A DNA stretch of 64,000 bases from NCBI GenBank assembly GCA_018372435.1, contig JAHAJA010000002.1:186001-250000 (forward strand). The letters are read 5' to 3'. The position numbers and the translations under genes were made by a program. Positions 34,505-43,466 of this stretch are shown here, one piece after another (position 1 is the stretch's first letter; each line of letters opens with the position of its first letter). Source of the DNA: Clostridiales bacterium. Its GTDB lineage: Bacteria; Bacillota; Clostridia; Lachnospirales; Lachnospiraceae. The notes under the pieces were generated by a model. The model saw nothing but the letters and a program-made list of their open reading frames with translations. It ran no database searches and had not been told where the DNA came from.

Positions 34505-35321
34505 GATATTAGCCTATGAACAAAAAGATACATGGATACACGAACTTAGCGGTGTAACTAAGTTAATATTCTTCTTAATATGGAGCATAGTTAGTATGCT
34601 AAGTTATGATACAAGAGTATTAGTTGTAATGGTTATCTTTAGTTTGGTGATATTTTATATGTCAAAAACGAAATGGAAACAAGTTGGTGCGGTTTTCAAC
34701 ATGATTATGATATTTCTTTTATTAAATATTATAGCTGTTTTCATATTTTCTCCGTATCAAGGTGTTAAGATATATGGTTCTAGAACAGATTTATTCCATA
34801 TAATTGGTCCATATACCATGACGGCAGAACAGTTGTTTTATGAAGGAAACATGATATTAAAGTATTTTACTATTATTCCTGCCGCGTTAATGTTCTTTGT
34901 TACAACTGATCCAAGTGAGTTTGCAGCCTCACTTAATAAAGTTGGTATTCATTATAATATCGGTTATGCCATAGCAATTGCATTAAGATATATTCCTGAT
35001 GTACAAGGAGATTTCACCAAGATAAAACATGCGCAAGAAGCCAGAGGAATTGAGATGTCTGGAAAAGCATCTTTGATTAGTAGAATTAAGAATGTAGCAG
35101 CTATTATATTCCCGCTTATCTTTTCTAGTATGAGTCGAATTGATACAATAAGTAATGCTATGGAATTGCGTGGGTTTGGTAAACACAAAAAACGTACTTG
35201 GTATTATGCAAGACCATTAAAAAGAAATGATTATCTTACTATAGGAGTTGTTGTTATATTTGCAGTTATTGGGCTATATATTACATTTCATAATGGCAGT
35301 AGATTTTATAACCCGTTTTAG
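34497..35321 (+). CDS. ECF transporter T component (CbiQ/EcfT family)
   Basis: A 274-residue membrane protein with about five helices. Two coupling motifs with the ARG signature lie in the cytoplasmic helices: AQEARGIEM near residue 183 and AMELRGFGK near 225. These insert into the ATPase dimer. It completes the S-AA'-T set; because S and T are dedicated in one operon, this looks like a group I ECF system. Confidence 0.93.
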   Translation: MSKILAYEQKDTWIHELSGVTKLIFFLIWSIVSMLSYDTRVLVVMVIFSLVIFYMSKTKWKQVGAVFNMIMIFLLLNIIAVFIFSPYQGVKIYGSRTDLFHIIGPYTMTAEQLFYEGNMILKYFTIIPAALMFFVTTDPSEFAASLNKVGIHYNIGYAIAIALRYIPDVQGDFTKIKHAQEARGIEMSGKASLISRIKNVAAIIFPLIFSSMSRIDTISNAMELRGFGKHKKRTWYYARPLKRNDYLTIGVVVIFAVIGLYITFHNGSRFYNPF

Positions 35322-35460
35322 TTAATATGGGTTGACCCTAAGAAAAAAGACTATACAGAAAGAAAAAATTGATGTATAGTATAATTATTGAAAAATATGT
35401 AAATACAATCGCCAAAACAATAATAACTAATCTACAATAATAAAATTAATATACTTAAGA

Positions 35461-35512
35461 AGAGACTATAATGCATATATTTATAAAGTATGGGCAATAG
35501 TCTCTTTGCTAT
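35461..35512 (+). terminator. Terminator after the ECF operon
   Basis: AGAGACTAT (35461-35469) pairs with ATAGTCTCT (35498-35506), followed by TTGCTATT. The preceding 140 bp (35322-35460) are AT-rich with no gene. It overlaps the most upstream possible start (TTG 35506) of the next gene. Confidence 0.55.
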
Positions 35513-36519
35513 TATTAGAATATAGTATTGAAGGTGATTGTATTAGGAGAATAAGAAAGTTTCTTTATTCCATATGGGGAAAGTTACTATTTTTACTATT
35601 TGGATTGGTTATAGGCGGGATTATTGGAGCTTGTTTTATTGACATTAAAAGCTTTCCATCGGTATTGTGTATGATGGCCTGTGTAATTTTATTAGGTATC
35701 TTCATAACAATAAGTTTTGAGATAGATATGTCTCGCTTTATGATTAAGGCAGATAAGAAAAGACGTAGTATTATATATGTATACTGGGCCTTTGCATTCA
35801 TAATATTTGCATTATATTACACAATGAATTACAAGAAATTCAAAGTGACATACAAGACGAATGTTTTTGGAATTGATCAGATGCAGTACATATATCTTGT
35901 GAATTTTGCTATATTCCTTGTTCTTGGAATATTAATCTATCAGATTATCATACAGCAATATAGCATTAAGAATATAGGGAAAGGTGGAGTAGAGCTAGAG
36001 AGAATAGTTACCAATGATGGTTTAGCAGCATTAGAGACGAATACGGATATGGTAAGCAGTATATGTAAACAATTAGGTGCGTTGGATGAAATCGTACAGT
36101 ACTTGTATTACCAAGGTTATGTAGATGATTTATTACCATATACAGATTATGTAGAAATCCTAGGAAGAATATTACTTCCGTTATCAGATAATCATGATGA
36201 TGTTATAATTCAAACCTTAACAGAATCGAGCTACTTAGAGTATCTTAATCATGAAAATTCCTTGTCAGTGGGAAGGATTAGAAAAATTACGTATGAATTA
36301 GATAAATACGCGATTCTTAAAGTGGAAGATACCATACATATTAAGTATAAGCTTGCAGCTTTTCATGAATACAAGAGTCACCCATATGTATATATTGTTG
36401 TTAAACTAGGTCCCTTGTATGATATTAAGATTGGTGAGTTGATTTATGCGTATGTGAAATCATTTGAAGCACTATATTCCAAATACGTTATGTTGCTACT
36501 AGAGGAAAGAGATGAATAG
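35506..36519 (+). CDS. Four-helix membrane protein of unknown function
   Basis: Up to 337 residues. Four membrane helices occur in the first half (about residues 24-46, 52-73, 88-105 and 128-148), followed by a cytoplasmic domain of about 180 residues with no recognised motif (VEILGRILLPLSDNHDDVII, KLGPLYDIKIGELIYAYVKS). The start is unclear: TTG 35506 lies in the terminator hairpin and has no ribosome binding site. The only Shine-Dalgarno-like TAGGAGA (35545) is inside the reading frame with no ATG/GTG/TTG close after it, so a non-standard start or a sequence error is possible. Two small reading frames follow closely. Confidence 0.65.
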   Translation: MLLLEYSIEGDCIRRIRKFLYSIWGKLLFLLFGLVIGGIIGACFIDIKSFPSVLCMMACVILLGIFITISFEIDMSRFMIKADKKRRSIIYVYWAFAFIIFALYYTMNYKKFKVTYKTNVFGIDQMQYIYLVNFAIFLVLGILIYQIIIQQYSIKNIGKGGVELERIVTNDGLAALETNTDMVSSICKQLGALDEIVQYLYYQGYVDDLLPYTDYVEILGRILLPLSDNHDDVIIQTLTESSYLEYLNHENSLSVGRIRKITYELDKYAILKVEDTIHIKYKLAAFHEYKSHPYVYIVVKLGPLYDIKIGELIYAYVKSFEALYSKYVMLLLEERDE

Positions 36520-36543
36520 CTTAGAAAGGGGTGTGATGCCTGT

Positions 36544-36717
36544 ATGGATGAGAGAAGACTAGAGAATTTATTCGCTAACCTACAACCAAGAGAGAATGGA
36601 GGGGCGAAAGAAGTCAACAAGGAATTCATAATGGATAGTTACATACCAACTGCAAATGGCACCAGTGTGGTTGATAAATTACGAAATCGACATATCTATA
36701 CATATAATAATAGGTAG
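36544..36717 (+). CDS. Small 57-residue protein
   Basis: Starts MDERRLENLFANLQPRENG and ends HIYTYNNR. AAAGGGG lies about 12 nt upstream, and it begins 24 nt after the membrane-protein gene, so it could be the next gene of that operon. It is hydrophilic, with no signal peptide and no recognised family. The ribosome binding site and spacing support it, but there is no comparative evidence. Confidence 0.5.
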   Translation: MDERRLENLFANLQPRENGGAKEVNKEFIMDSYIPTANGTSVVDKLRNRHIYTYNNR

Positions 36718-36782
36718 TTTGTATAGGAACCATTATATTTGCTAAGAATATTATAGTAATAGTAAGTAGTTGAGGTGGTTCT

Positions 36783-36950
36783 TTGAACGATAATATGAGT
36801 CAGTACATCAATCTTGAGGGGTTTGTTAAAAGAGATAGTTCGATTCGTATAATAATTCCAACTCGATTTATTGTCGAGTATGAAGCGATACAATCCCAAG
36901 GGAAAGGAATCGTTCAGGAATTATTAGAGAAGTATCAGTTGGAAAAGTAA
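36783..36950 (+). CDS. Small 55-residue protein
   Basis: TTG start after GAGGTGG, or an in-frame ATG at 36795. The product contains INLEGFVKRDSSIRIIIPTR and ends ELLEKYQLEK. A short beta-rich centre and a C-terminal amphipathic helix are visible; the family is not recognised. It is third in a row after the membrane protein and the 57-residue protein. Confidence 0.5.
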   Translation: MNDNMSQYINLEGFVKRDSSIRIIIPTRFIVEYEAIQSQGKGIVQELLEKYQLEK

Positions 36951-36976
36951 GCAAGATTGGAAAAGTAGGCAAGATT
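36941..36976. repeat. Two tandem 18-bp repeats
   Basis: GGAAAAGTA(A/G)GCAAGATT occurs twice in tandem (36941-36958 and 36959-36976), starting inside the last codons of the small protein. This suggests a recent duplication at the gene's 3' end. Confidence 0.7.
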
Positions 36977-37468
36977 AGTTAATAGAATATTATGAGGCTA
37001 ATAAGCAGTAGAAAAAGCAGTAGAAGATAAGCAGTGGAAATTATGAAGTAAAAATATGTAGTAGAGCATATGATAATGGGAATATCAAAATTCTATAGAA
37101 TGTAGCAAAAAGGTAGGATTCTAAGAGATTGTATTAGCTTTGGTAATACATCTCTTATGAGTCGCACCTTTTCTTTTTGTTCATTAAGTATATAGTTCTT
37201 TTGATATGAATTTTTATAACGTATCTCTAATCTTTTAGACATATCTACGAAAGCGATATACCAAGAGATTATTGAAGAGTACTAGAGATAGAAGAATTGC
37301 TTTTTGAGCAGCTTCCTAACACATACAATACGGTAGAATGTAAACTTATATAGTAAACCCGAACATCAAATCAAGTGTACATATGTTTCTCACTTTAAAA
37401 AAATTATATAGGTTCATCACTTGTACTTCGAAAAGCGAAGTGTTGATACTGATAAATAAAGATTCAAT
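36977..37468. other. Gene-free stretch
   Basis: About 490 bp with no credible coding sequence. It holds a strong plus-strand terminator (37107-37179) and a short hairpin ACTTCG/CGAAGT near 37425-37441 that may end the minus-strand HEAT-like gene. The rest is AT-rich and looks degraded. Confidence 0.6.
37107..37179 (+). terminator. Two-tier terminator hairpin
   Basis: An inner 15-bp stem TAAGAGATTGTATTA/TAATACATCTCTTA and an outer AAAAGGT/ACCTTTT are followed by CTTTTTG. It probably ends the transcript of the membrane protein and the two small genes. Confidence 0.75.
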
Positions 37469-38275
37469 TTAGGAAAGTAGAGCAGTAACTTCCTCTACTT
37501 CTGAAACATATTTTTTTGCCAGTCTGGCTTTACCCAGGTTTGATTTAATTATTTTTTTGATTTCAGGGTCTTCAATCTTTGCATACTTCTTTAATAATTC
37601 AAAACCTTTATCAGGTAAATCTGCAACAAAAACGCTGATAGCATACTGGAGTCCTTTTGACAGAACCTTAAATTCATCGGACTTGCGGCTTACTTTGTCC
37701 ACGGTCAATATCTCCTTCAAAATGTCATCACTAATTTTAAGGCTGAATTTGGCAATCTCTTTATTTGTAAGAATTGGTGGATGCGCTAGTGTTGCAATAA
37801 AGGCCCTCTTCTCAGCAAAATTTGAATTTCCATACAATTGTGAAAAATAATTTTTTATCGGGCCGAAATCTCTTTCAGCAATTTTCTGAAGGCCCATGGC
37901 AGCACCTTCTTTTACGCGCCATCTTACGTCATTCATAGAGATTTTAAATTGTTCCATGATAAGTACTTGGGTGTTTTCTAGGGCAAAACAGTAATATGCA
38001 CCCAAACATAGGATACCGCAAAATGATAGAAATTCTCTCGGATTGTTCGTAGGTGCATCTTCTGGTGAGATGTGTACCCAATCCACTAACAAGTTCACTA
38101 ATTCATCACTTATATCTTTTTTCTCAAAACTTTCTGCAAATTTGAAGGCTAAAGTTAGATTACCTCGAGGTCCGGGAAGATTAGAATTAGTAGTCAAGTA
38201 ATCTTCAATTTCATTGAATCTATCAGGAAATTCCAATAATGGAATAATATCTTCGATAACACTAAAACTTTCCAT
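37469..38275 (-). CDS. HEAT/Armadillo-like helical repeat protein
   Basis: A 268-residue all-helical protein without signal or membrane segment. Paired amphipathic helices (VRWRVKEGAAMGLQKIAER; IEDPEIKKIIKSNLGKARL) follow the HEAT/DNA-alkylation-repeat pattern, pointing to a protein- or nucleic-acid-binding scaffold rather than an enzyme. A clear AAAGGAG precedes the ATG. It is isolated from neighbours in function and lies in the AT-rich variable stretch with the DUF7662-like gene, which may indicate acquisition. Confidence 0.6.
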   Translation of the reverse strand: MESFSVIEDIIPLLEFPDRFNEIEDYLTTNSNLPGPRGNLTLAFKFAESFEKKDISDELVNLLVDWVHISPEDAPTNNPREFLSFCGILCLGAYYCFALENTQVLIMEQFKISMNDVRWRVKEGAAMGLQKIAERDFGPIKNYFSQLYGNSNFAEKRAFIATLAHPPILTNKEIAKFSLKISDDILKEILTVDKVSRKSDEFKVLSKGLQYAISVFVADLPDKGFELLKKYAKIEDPEIKKIIKSNLGKARLAKKYVSEVEEVTALLS

Positions 38276-38385
38276 TTGTGATTCTCCTTTACTTATTTCT
38301 TTATCTTAAGGTGTTAACAAACTTTTTTGAAGCAATACATAATTCAATAAAATTTTAGATAAATATTATTAATACTAAAAATGAT

Positions 38386-38592
38386 TTAGCTTATTTTATT
38401 AAAAATAACTGTTTTTTCTTTAAGAGAAATTTTACCAACTTCATATCCATAATCAATTGCTTCCTTTTTAAACTTTAAAAATGAATGGTCTATTTCAATG
38501 CCAGCAATTTCTTTAACTTCATCAAAAGAAAGTTTTATAGATGGGTTACCATTTTCTTGAACAGACCTCCATAAAGAATCATATTTACTCAT
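38386..38592 (-). CDS. DUF7662-like small protein
   Basis: 68 residues: MSKYDSLWRSVQENGNPSIKL, then LSFDEVKEIAGIEIDHSFLK and YGYEVGKISLKEKTVIF. This pattern (YDxLWxxL...SFxEVExIxGxxLDHSFL...YGYEVGKISLKEKTVxF) recurs widely in small proteins of unknown function, often in defence- or mobile-element-rich regions. AAAAAGGAG is well placed. A consensus promoter and a 5'-leader hairpin precede it. Confidence 0.75.
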   Translation of the reverse strand: MSKYDSLWRSVQENGNPSIKLSFDEVKEIAGIEIDHSFLKFKKEAIDYGYEVGKISLKEKTVIFNKIS

Positions 38593-38631
38593 AGTATCTC
38601 ACTCCTTTTTAAATTAATATTATTTAGTTTA

Positions 38632-38670
38632 AGTCATAAGTTTTTATTTTAAAACTTATGACTTTTTTTG
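38632..38670. other. Leader hairpin upstream of the DUF7662-like gene
   Basis: AAGTCATAAGTTTT and its complement AAAACTTATGACTT form a long AT-rich stem. On the minus strand it lies in the mRNA leader, 40 nt before the start. On the plus strand it is followed by seven Ts and would act as a terminator, though no plus-strand gene ends there. Confidence 0.6.
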
Positions 38671-38700
38671 AAAAAATTAACAAATAATGGTATTTTTTAA

Positions 38701-38729
38701 AACATACAATACTTTTATGTAGTTGTCAA
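38701..38729 (-). promoter_or_regulatory. Promoter of the DUF7662-like gene
   Basis: On the minus strand: TTGACA (38724-38729), 17 bp, TATGTT (38701-38706). Confidence 0.65.
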
Positions 38730-38773
38730 GATATTTTTAAATTCTTTAAGTTTATAATTTAGTATTACTTAAC

Positions 38774-38802
38774 TTGCCATGTCGAATAAATTTTCGTATA
38801 CT
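38774..38802 (+). promoter_or_regulatory. Promoter of recU
   Basis: TTGCCA (38774-38779), 17 bp, TATACT (38797-38802), giving a leader of about 140 nt. It shows that the far-upstream in-frame start at 38774 is not used. Confidence 0.65.
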
Positions 38803-38950
38803 ATCTCTAATGAGAAGAAGTAAAACTTATTTAAAGGATTACTATAGTGTAAGATATAAACCCTTTAGAAGATACAAGCTGAGGAGAAAAAAGAAGTTTA
38901 TTCTTAAGCTTTGTATGTTATTAGACATAAGTTACGAAAGGAATGATTAT

Positions 38951-39481
38951 ATGCCATCTTGGAATTCAAGAGGTCTTCGTGGATCAACGTTAGAAGAGTT
39001 AATTAATCTTACTAACGAGAAATATCGTGCAAATCACCTCGCATTGATACAGAAGATCCCGACACCAATAAAACCAATTAATATAGATAAGACTACAAGA
39101 CACATAACCCTTGCTTATTTTGACCAGAAGAGTACGGTCGATTACATTGGCGCTGTGCAAGGAATACCCATATGTTTTGATGCGAAAGAATGTGCTAACG
39201 ATACGTTCCCATTGCAGAATATACATGAGCATCAGATTGAATTCATGAAAGAGTTTGAACAGCAAGGGGGAGTTGCGTTCATACTAATTTATTATTCGAG
39301 TAAAGACTACTTCTATTATCTTCGCTTTAAAGAACTGCTTACCTTCTGGGAACGAGCACAGCAAGGAGGCAGAAAGAGTTTTCGATATGAAGAATTAACT
39401 CCATGCTATGAGATCTCTACGAATAATGGAGTGTTTGTTCATTATCTCGAGATGGTGAATCAGGATCTCGCCAGTAGGTAG
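38951..39481 (+). CDS. recU: Holliday junction resolvase RecU
   Basis: A 176-residue endonuclease that cuts Holliday junctions in recombination and chromosome segregation. Landmarks: SRGLRGSTLEELINLTNEKY, the IPTPI segment, then the catalytic STVDYIGAVQGI, FDAKEC and FPLQNIHEHQIEFM, and GGRKSFRYEEL. The acidic residue of the canonical FEAKE is Asp here (FDAKE), which keeps the charge. ATG 38951 is preceded by AAAGG at proper spacing and begins at the conserved region. An upstream basic extension in the same frame has no ribosome binding site. Confidence 0.9.
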   Translation: MPSWNSRGLRGSTLEELINLTNEKYRANHLALIQKIPTPIKPINIDKTTRHITLAYFDQKSTVDYIGAVQGIPICFDAKECANDTFPLQNIHEHQIEFMKEFEQQGGVAFILIYYSSKDYFYYLRFKELLTFWERAQQGGRKSFRYEELTPCYEISTNNGVFVHYLEMVNQDLASR

Positions 39482-39620
39482 TGAAAGATAATATTAAGAG
39501 ATTGTGCTATAGTTTTTATGATATGAATCAAAGGATAAACATTTCTTCATAGTATTTCAACATATTATATGCTATACTAGTATCTTACACGCAAAATACA
39601 ATTAAGAAATGGAAGATAGA

Positions 39621-41069
39621 ATGCAATTTAATGAAATAAAGTTATTAGACGAATTAATGAACACAATCAAGGAAATAGGTTATTCAGAGGCAACTCCTAT
39701 ACAAAGTCAAACAATTCCCTTACTATTAGAAGGATATGATGTATTAGCATGTGCCCAAACTGGTACTGGAAAGACGGCAGCTTATGTACTTCCTATGCTA
39801 CATAAACTATCGGGTTCAACGAGAAAGAAGATTAAAGGATTGATCTTAACTCCAACGAGAGAGTTAGCAAATCAAATCCATGAGAATATCAAACAATTTG
39901 GAAAAGGACTAGGCTTAAGCTCGACGGTCATATATGGAGGCGTTGGACAGAATGCACAAGTTAATGCACTTAAAAGTGGAGTAGACATTCTGGTAGCAAC
40001 CCCAGGTAGATTGAATGACTTAATCGATCAAGGATATATTAAGCTAGGTGATGTGGAGATGTTTGTGTTAGATGAAGCAGATCAGATGCTTGATTTAGGA
40101 TTTATCCATGACATGAAAAAAATCATTCCACTGTTACCAAAGAATCGACAAACTCTATTATTCAGTGCGACGATGCCAAAAGAGATTGAGAAGTTGGCTA
40201 GTACAATCTTAAAATCCCCTCAAATTATTAAAGTAGATCCTGTTACAAGTACAGTGGAGGCAATCAATCAAACTGTATACTTTGTAGACAGAACAAATAA
40301 AATTTCTTTACTTACGTACCTTATTAAAGAGAAGAAGATGACGAGTGTACTTGTCTTCACGAGGACGAAGATTTTTGCTGATAAGGTAGCGCTAAAACTT
40401 AATAAGGCAAAGATTACTGCAATGGCTATTCATGGTGATAAAGGCCAGAGTACAAGAGAACTAGCACTTCGAAGTTTCAAAGACGGAAGTATTAAAGTAC
40501 TTGTAGCTACTGATGTAGCGGCAAGAGGTATTGATATAGCAGAACTTAACTATGTAATTAATTACGATATTCCAGATACTCCAGAGACGTACATTCATCG
40601 AATTGGACGAACTGGACGCGCAGGTTATAGTGGTAACGCAATTAATTTCTGTAACTATGATGATATTGATTGCTTAAGAGATATTGAAAAACATATTGGT
40701 AAGATAATTAAGGAAATACCCTCTCAGTGGCCGATGTTAATTCTCGAAAAATCAGAACGTAAAGCAAGAAATCAAGTAGTTGCAAAATCAGAGAATAATA
40801 AACCAAAACATATTAATATGCAAGGTAAAGAAGTGGTTAAGAATAAAGAAAGACATAAGGGAAAGAATTTTAACAAAGACAAAGTTACAAATAGCCATAC
40901 ATCCAATCAGACAACTAAGGATAAGTCAAAATCCCACGGAAAGAGTAGTAAAGAATCTGGACGTTCACATAATACAAGGGCAACCGTGAGCCATAACAAA
41001 AGTAAAAGCATAAATAAGGGCATGAATAAATGCGTAAATAGAAGTAAAAGCATAAATAAAAACAAGTAA
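39621..41069 (+). CDS. DEAD-box ATP-dependent RNA helicase
   Basis: About 482 residues. The Q motif (EATPIQSQ) is followed by AQTGTGKT (I), PTRELA (Ia), TPGR (Ib), VLDEADQM (II), SAT (III), VFTRT (IV), ATDVAARGID (V) and HRIGRTGRAG (VI). All helicase motifs are intact. The last 110 residues form a very basic K/N/S/R-rich tail (HKGKNFNKDKVTNSHTS), probably a disordered RNA-binding extension as in cold-shock helicases. ATG 39621 is preferred over ATG 39609 because a GGAAG precedes it and the conserved F..L start follows. An extended -10 (TGCTATACT) ends at 39578. Confidence 0.95.
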   Translation: MQFNEIKLLDELMNTIKEIGYSEATPIQSQTIPLLLEGYDVLACAQTGTGKTAAYVLPMLHKLSGSTRKKIKGLILTPTRELANQIHENIKQFGKGLGLSSTVIYGGVGQNAQVNALKSGVDILVATPGRLNDLIDQGYIKLGDVEMFVLDEADQMLDLGFIHDMKKIIPLLPKNRQTLLFSATMPKEIEKLASTILKSPQIIKVDPVTSTVEAINQTVYFVDRTNKISLLTYLIKEKKMTSVLVFTRTKIFADKVALKLNKAKITAMAIHGDKGQSTRELALRSFKDGSIKVLVATDVAARGIDIAELNYVINYDIPDTPETYIHRIGRTGRAGYSGNAINFCNYDDIDCLRDIEKHIGKIIKEIPSQWPMLILEKSERKARNQVVAKSENNKPKHINMQGKEVVKNKERHKGKNFNKDKVTNSHTSNQTTKDKSKSHGKSSKESGRSHNTRATVSHNKSKSINKGMNKCVNRSKSINKNK

Positions 41070-41183
41070 GAAAAAATGGGAAAATCTACAAATTATATTG
41101 AATTATCAGTTATTAAGTGATACTATCTATTATTAGGGATATACGAACTATAGATATATCATTTAACAATTGAGGAGGCTAAT

Positions 41184-42725
41184 ATGAGTATTGAAAATGT
41201 AGGAATTAAGGTAAGAAAATATGATTCAAAGGAAAAGCGCTTCCAGTTGAATAACCTAATATGTGTAATAATTATATCGATTATGGTGGTAATTGTTGCG
41301 GGTGTTATGATACTACAACTATTAACAAGTAATGTAGATAAACCCATCGAGGTGATCATTCCTTCCATCTTTATGGTATTAAGTGCAGTTGTTGGTTGGG
41401 TTTTGTATTTTAAGAATCCATCTTGGAGACTACTATTAATTTATCCGAATGCGTTGTATACTATTGGGTATGGTTATCTGGTTATTACAGGCAATAATTC
41501 GTTTGTTATCATGTATGCTTTGCCAATTGCAATAGGTAATTTACTATATTTTAATAAAAAGTACATAAGTTTAACAAATGCTGTAATTATACTATTTAGT
41601 TTAGCCCGTATTGCATTAAGTTTTGCAGGTTTCTATCCTGAAACAAGAATGGCTACTTTGATGTATTGTGGTATTGATATTTTAATATGTGCAAATATTA
41701 TTATGATAGGCTCAGTATTGGTTCGCTATAATCATGACGCAGTTCATTCTGCTAAAGATCGAGAAATATTGCAACAACAAATCTTAGATGATGTACTGAA
41801 CATATCTGTGACAGTTGATGAAGAAGCGAATGAAGTAAACAATGAATTAACTGAGTTAGAGAATTCTTCAAAGTTTGTTTCTAATGCAATGGATGAAATC
41901 TTAGAAAGTACGAAGACGACTGCAATCAGTATTGAGGAACAGACCTTAATGACACAGAATATTCAAGAGACAATACAAAAAACAGCGAATGTGTCAAAAG
42001 AAATGTTAGATGCTACAGATAAATCGAAAGCAGTTGTTACGAATAGTTTAGATGTTGTGAAAGACATGAAAGCACAAGTTGATATTATTGGTAATACGAA
42101 TGAATCTGTAACAGAATCCATGGAGCGATTACAGAGTAAGACGAAAGAAGTGAAGGAGATAGCTAGCCTAATTTTCGGAATATCCAATCAAACGAATCTG
42201 TTAGCATTGAATGCGTCAATCGAAAGTGCTCGTGCAGGAGAAGCAGGTAGAGGATTTGCTGTGGTAGCAGAACAGATACGGTTATTAGCAGAACAGACGA
42301 GAAAATCAACGGAAGAAATTACAGTTCTCATTGGTGAATTAGAAGAGAATGCTGGAGATTCCGTTAATAAAGTGAATGAATCTTTAGAAGCAACAACTAG
42401 ACAGAATGATTTGGTTGTGAAAGCCTCTGAGAGTTTCGAAACAATTGATAAACACGTAGCTGTTTTAACGGATCATGTGAGCATAATGGATCAGATGATT
42501 TCTGATTTAAAGACAGCTAATGACAATATAGTTGATAATATAAGCCAGTTATCTGCAACAAGTGAAGAAGTTAATGCAAGTGCTGAGGAATCAGCAAGTA
42601 CGACACATCAAAACGATGAGAGTACTAAGGCGGTAAAACAGAAATTTGATACTATGCGTGCATCGATTCGAGAAATTGATAAATATCTTCATATGGAACG
42701 AGAGAGTCAGAAATTAGATTCTTAA
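41184..42725 (+). CDS. Methyl-accepting chemotaxis-like protein with polytopic N-terminus
   Basis: 513 residues. Six membrane helices (about residues 28-50, 58-75, 83-100, 108-122, 130-155 and 160-182) have almost no periplasmic ligand domain, unlike classical chemoreceptors. They are followed by a long cytoplasmic coiled coil with the signalling tip GISNQTNLLALNASIESARA and GEAGRGFAVVAEQIRLLAEQ around 333-365. No HAMP domain is evident. It should bind CheW/CheA and may sense membrane state or a hydrophobic ligand. GAGGAGG precedes the ATG. Confidence 0.92.
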   Translation: MSIENVGIKVRKYDSKEKRFQLNNLICVIIISIMVVIVAGVMILQLLTSNVDKPIEVIIPSIFMVLSAVVGWVLYFKNPSWRLLLIYPNALYTIGYGYLVITGNNSFVIMYALPIAIGNLLYFNKKYISLTNAVIILFSLARIALSFAGFYPETRMATLMYCGIDILICANIIMIGSVLVRYNHDAVHSAKDREILQQQILDDVLNISVTVDEEANEVNNELTELENSSKFVSNAMDEILESTKTTAISIEEQTLMTQNIQETIQKTANVSKEMLDATDKSKAVVTNSLDVVKDMKAQVDIIGNTNESVTESMERLQSKTKEVKEIASLIFGISNQTNLLALNASIESARAGEAGRGFAVVAEQIRLLAEQTRKSTEEITVLIGELEENAGDSVNKVNESLEATTRQNDLVVKASESFETIDKHVAVLTDHVSIMDQMISDLKTANDNIVDNISQLSATSEEVNASAEESASTTHQNDESTKAVKQKFDTMRASIREIDKYLHMERESQKLDS

Positions 42726-42747
42726 GGAATACAACTGGAGGAATGAC

Positions 42748-43359
42748 ATGAGTAGAGTTAAGACTATTAAGAAGCAAACACAAAATAGATTTCTCAATCT
42801 ATATGAGCTAGAAGCAAAGCATCGAGATGGTAAGGTGTCTCCTTACTTTCTAGCATCGAGAGCAGAAGACATTAGTGATCTTAAGATAACAACAGGTAAG
42901 AACATACCAGACGGCGTTGCTATCTATGGAATCTATGGAGAAAAAAAGGATAAAGTAGCCTTGGTTAGACAATTTCGTTATCCTCTTAATGATTACATCT
43001 ACGAATTCCCAGCAGGTTTAGTTGAAAAGGGAGAAGATGCTACAGATGCAGCAGTTAGGGAGATGTATGAAGAGACCGGTTTAACTCTTACACCGATTAG
43101 TTGTGAAGAGATGTATACTCGTCCATTCTTCACCACCATTGGGATGACGGATGAATCTTGTGCTACAGTATATGGATATCTAAGTGGGGAACCAACCAAT
43201 CTTCACCAAGAAGAGGCTGAGGATATACAAGTTATATTAGCAGACCGAGAGGAATGTAAACGTATTCTTAAAGAGGAAAATGTGGCAATCATCTGTGCGT
43301 ATATGTTGATGCATTTTATTCATTCAGAAGAAGAGCCCTTTGGATTTTTGAAAGTGTAG
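42748..43359 (+). CDS. Nudix hydrolase (ADP-ribose pyrophosphatase-like)
   Basis: 203 residues with the Nudix box GLVEKGEDATDAAVREMYEETGL (G-x5-E-x7-REVxEExGL pattern complete, about residues 90-112) preceded by VRQFRYPLNDYIYEFPAG, typical of ADP-ribose/ADP-sugar pyrophosphatases. It lies 22 nt after the chemoreceptor gene with its own GGAGG. It is likely a housekeeping enzyme cleaning ADP-ribose. Confidence 0.92.
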   Translation: MSRVKTIKKQTQNRFLNLYELEAKHRDGKVSPYFLASRAEDISDLKITTGKNIPDGVAIYGIYGEKKDKVALVRQFRYPLNDYIYEFPAGLVEKGEDATDAAVREMYEETGLTLTPISCEEMYTRPFFTTIGMTDESCATVYGYLSGEPTNLHQEEAEDIQVILADREECKRILKEENVAIICAYMLMHFIHSEEEPFGFLKV

Positions 43360-43418
43360 ATTAGTAATGCATTAATAAAAATTAAGTTTAAAAAGATGAA
43401 CATAGTTTAATCAATACT

Positions 43419-43466
43419 AAAAAAGATAGCATCCAACAGCTTTAGGCTAGATGCTATCTTTTTCTA
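43419..43466. terminator. Bidirectional terminator between Nudix and MATE genes
   Basis: AAAAGATAGCAT pairs with ATGCTATCTTTT, with A/T runs on both flanks, between convergent genes. Confidence 0.85.

Noticed and set aside
38774..38950. Longer RecU with a basic N-terminal extension
   Set aside because: The upstream start overlaps the promoter and lacks a ribosome binding site; conservation begins at 38951.
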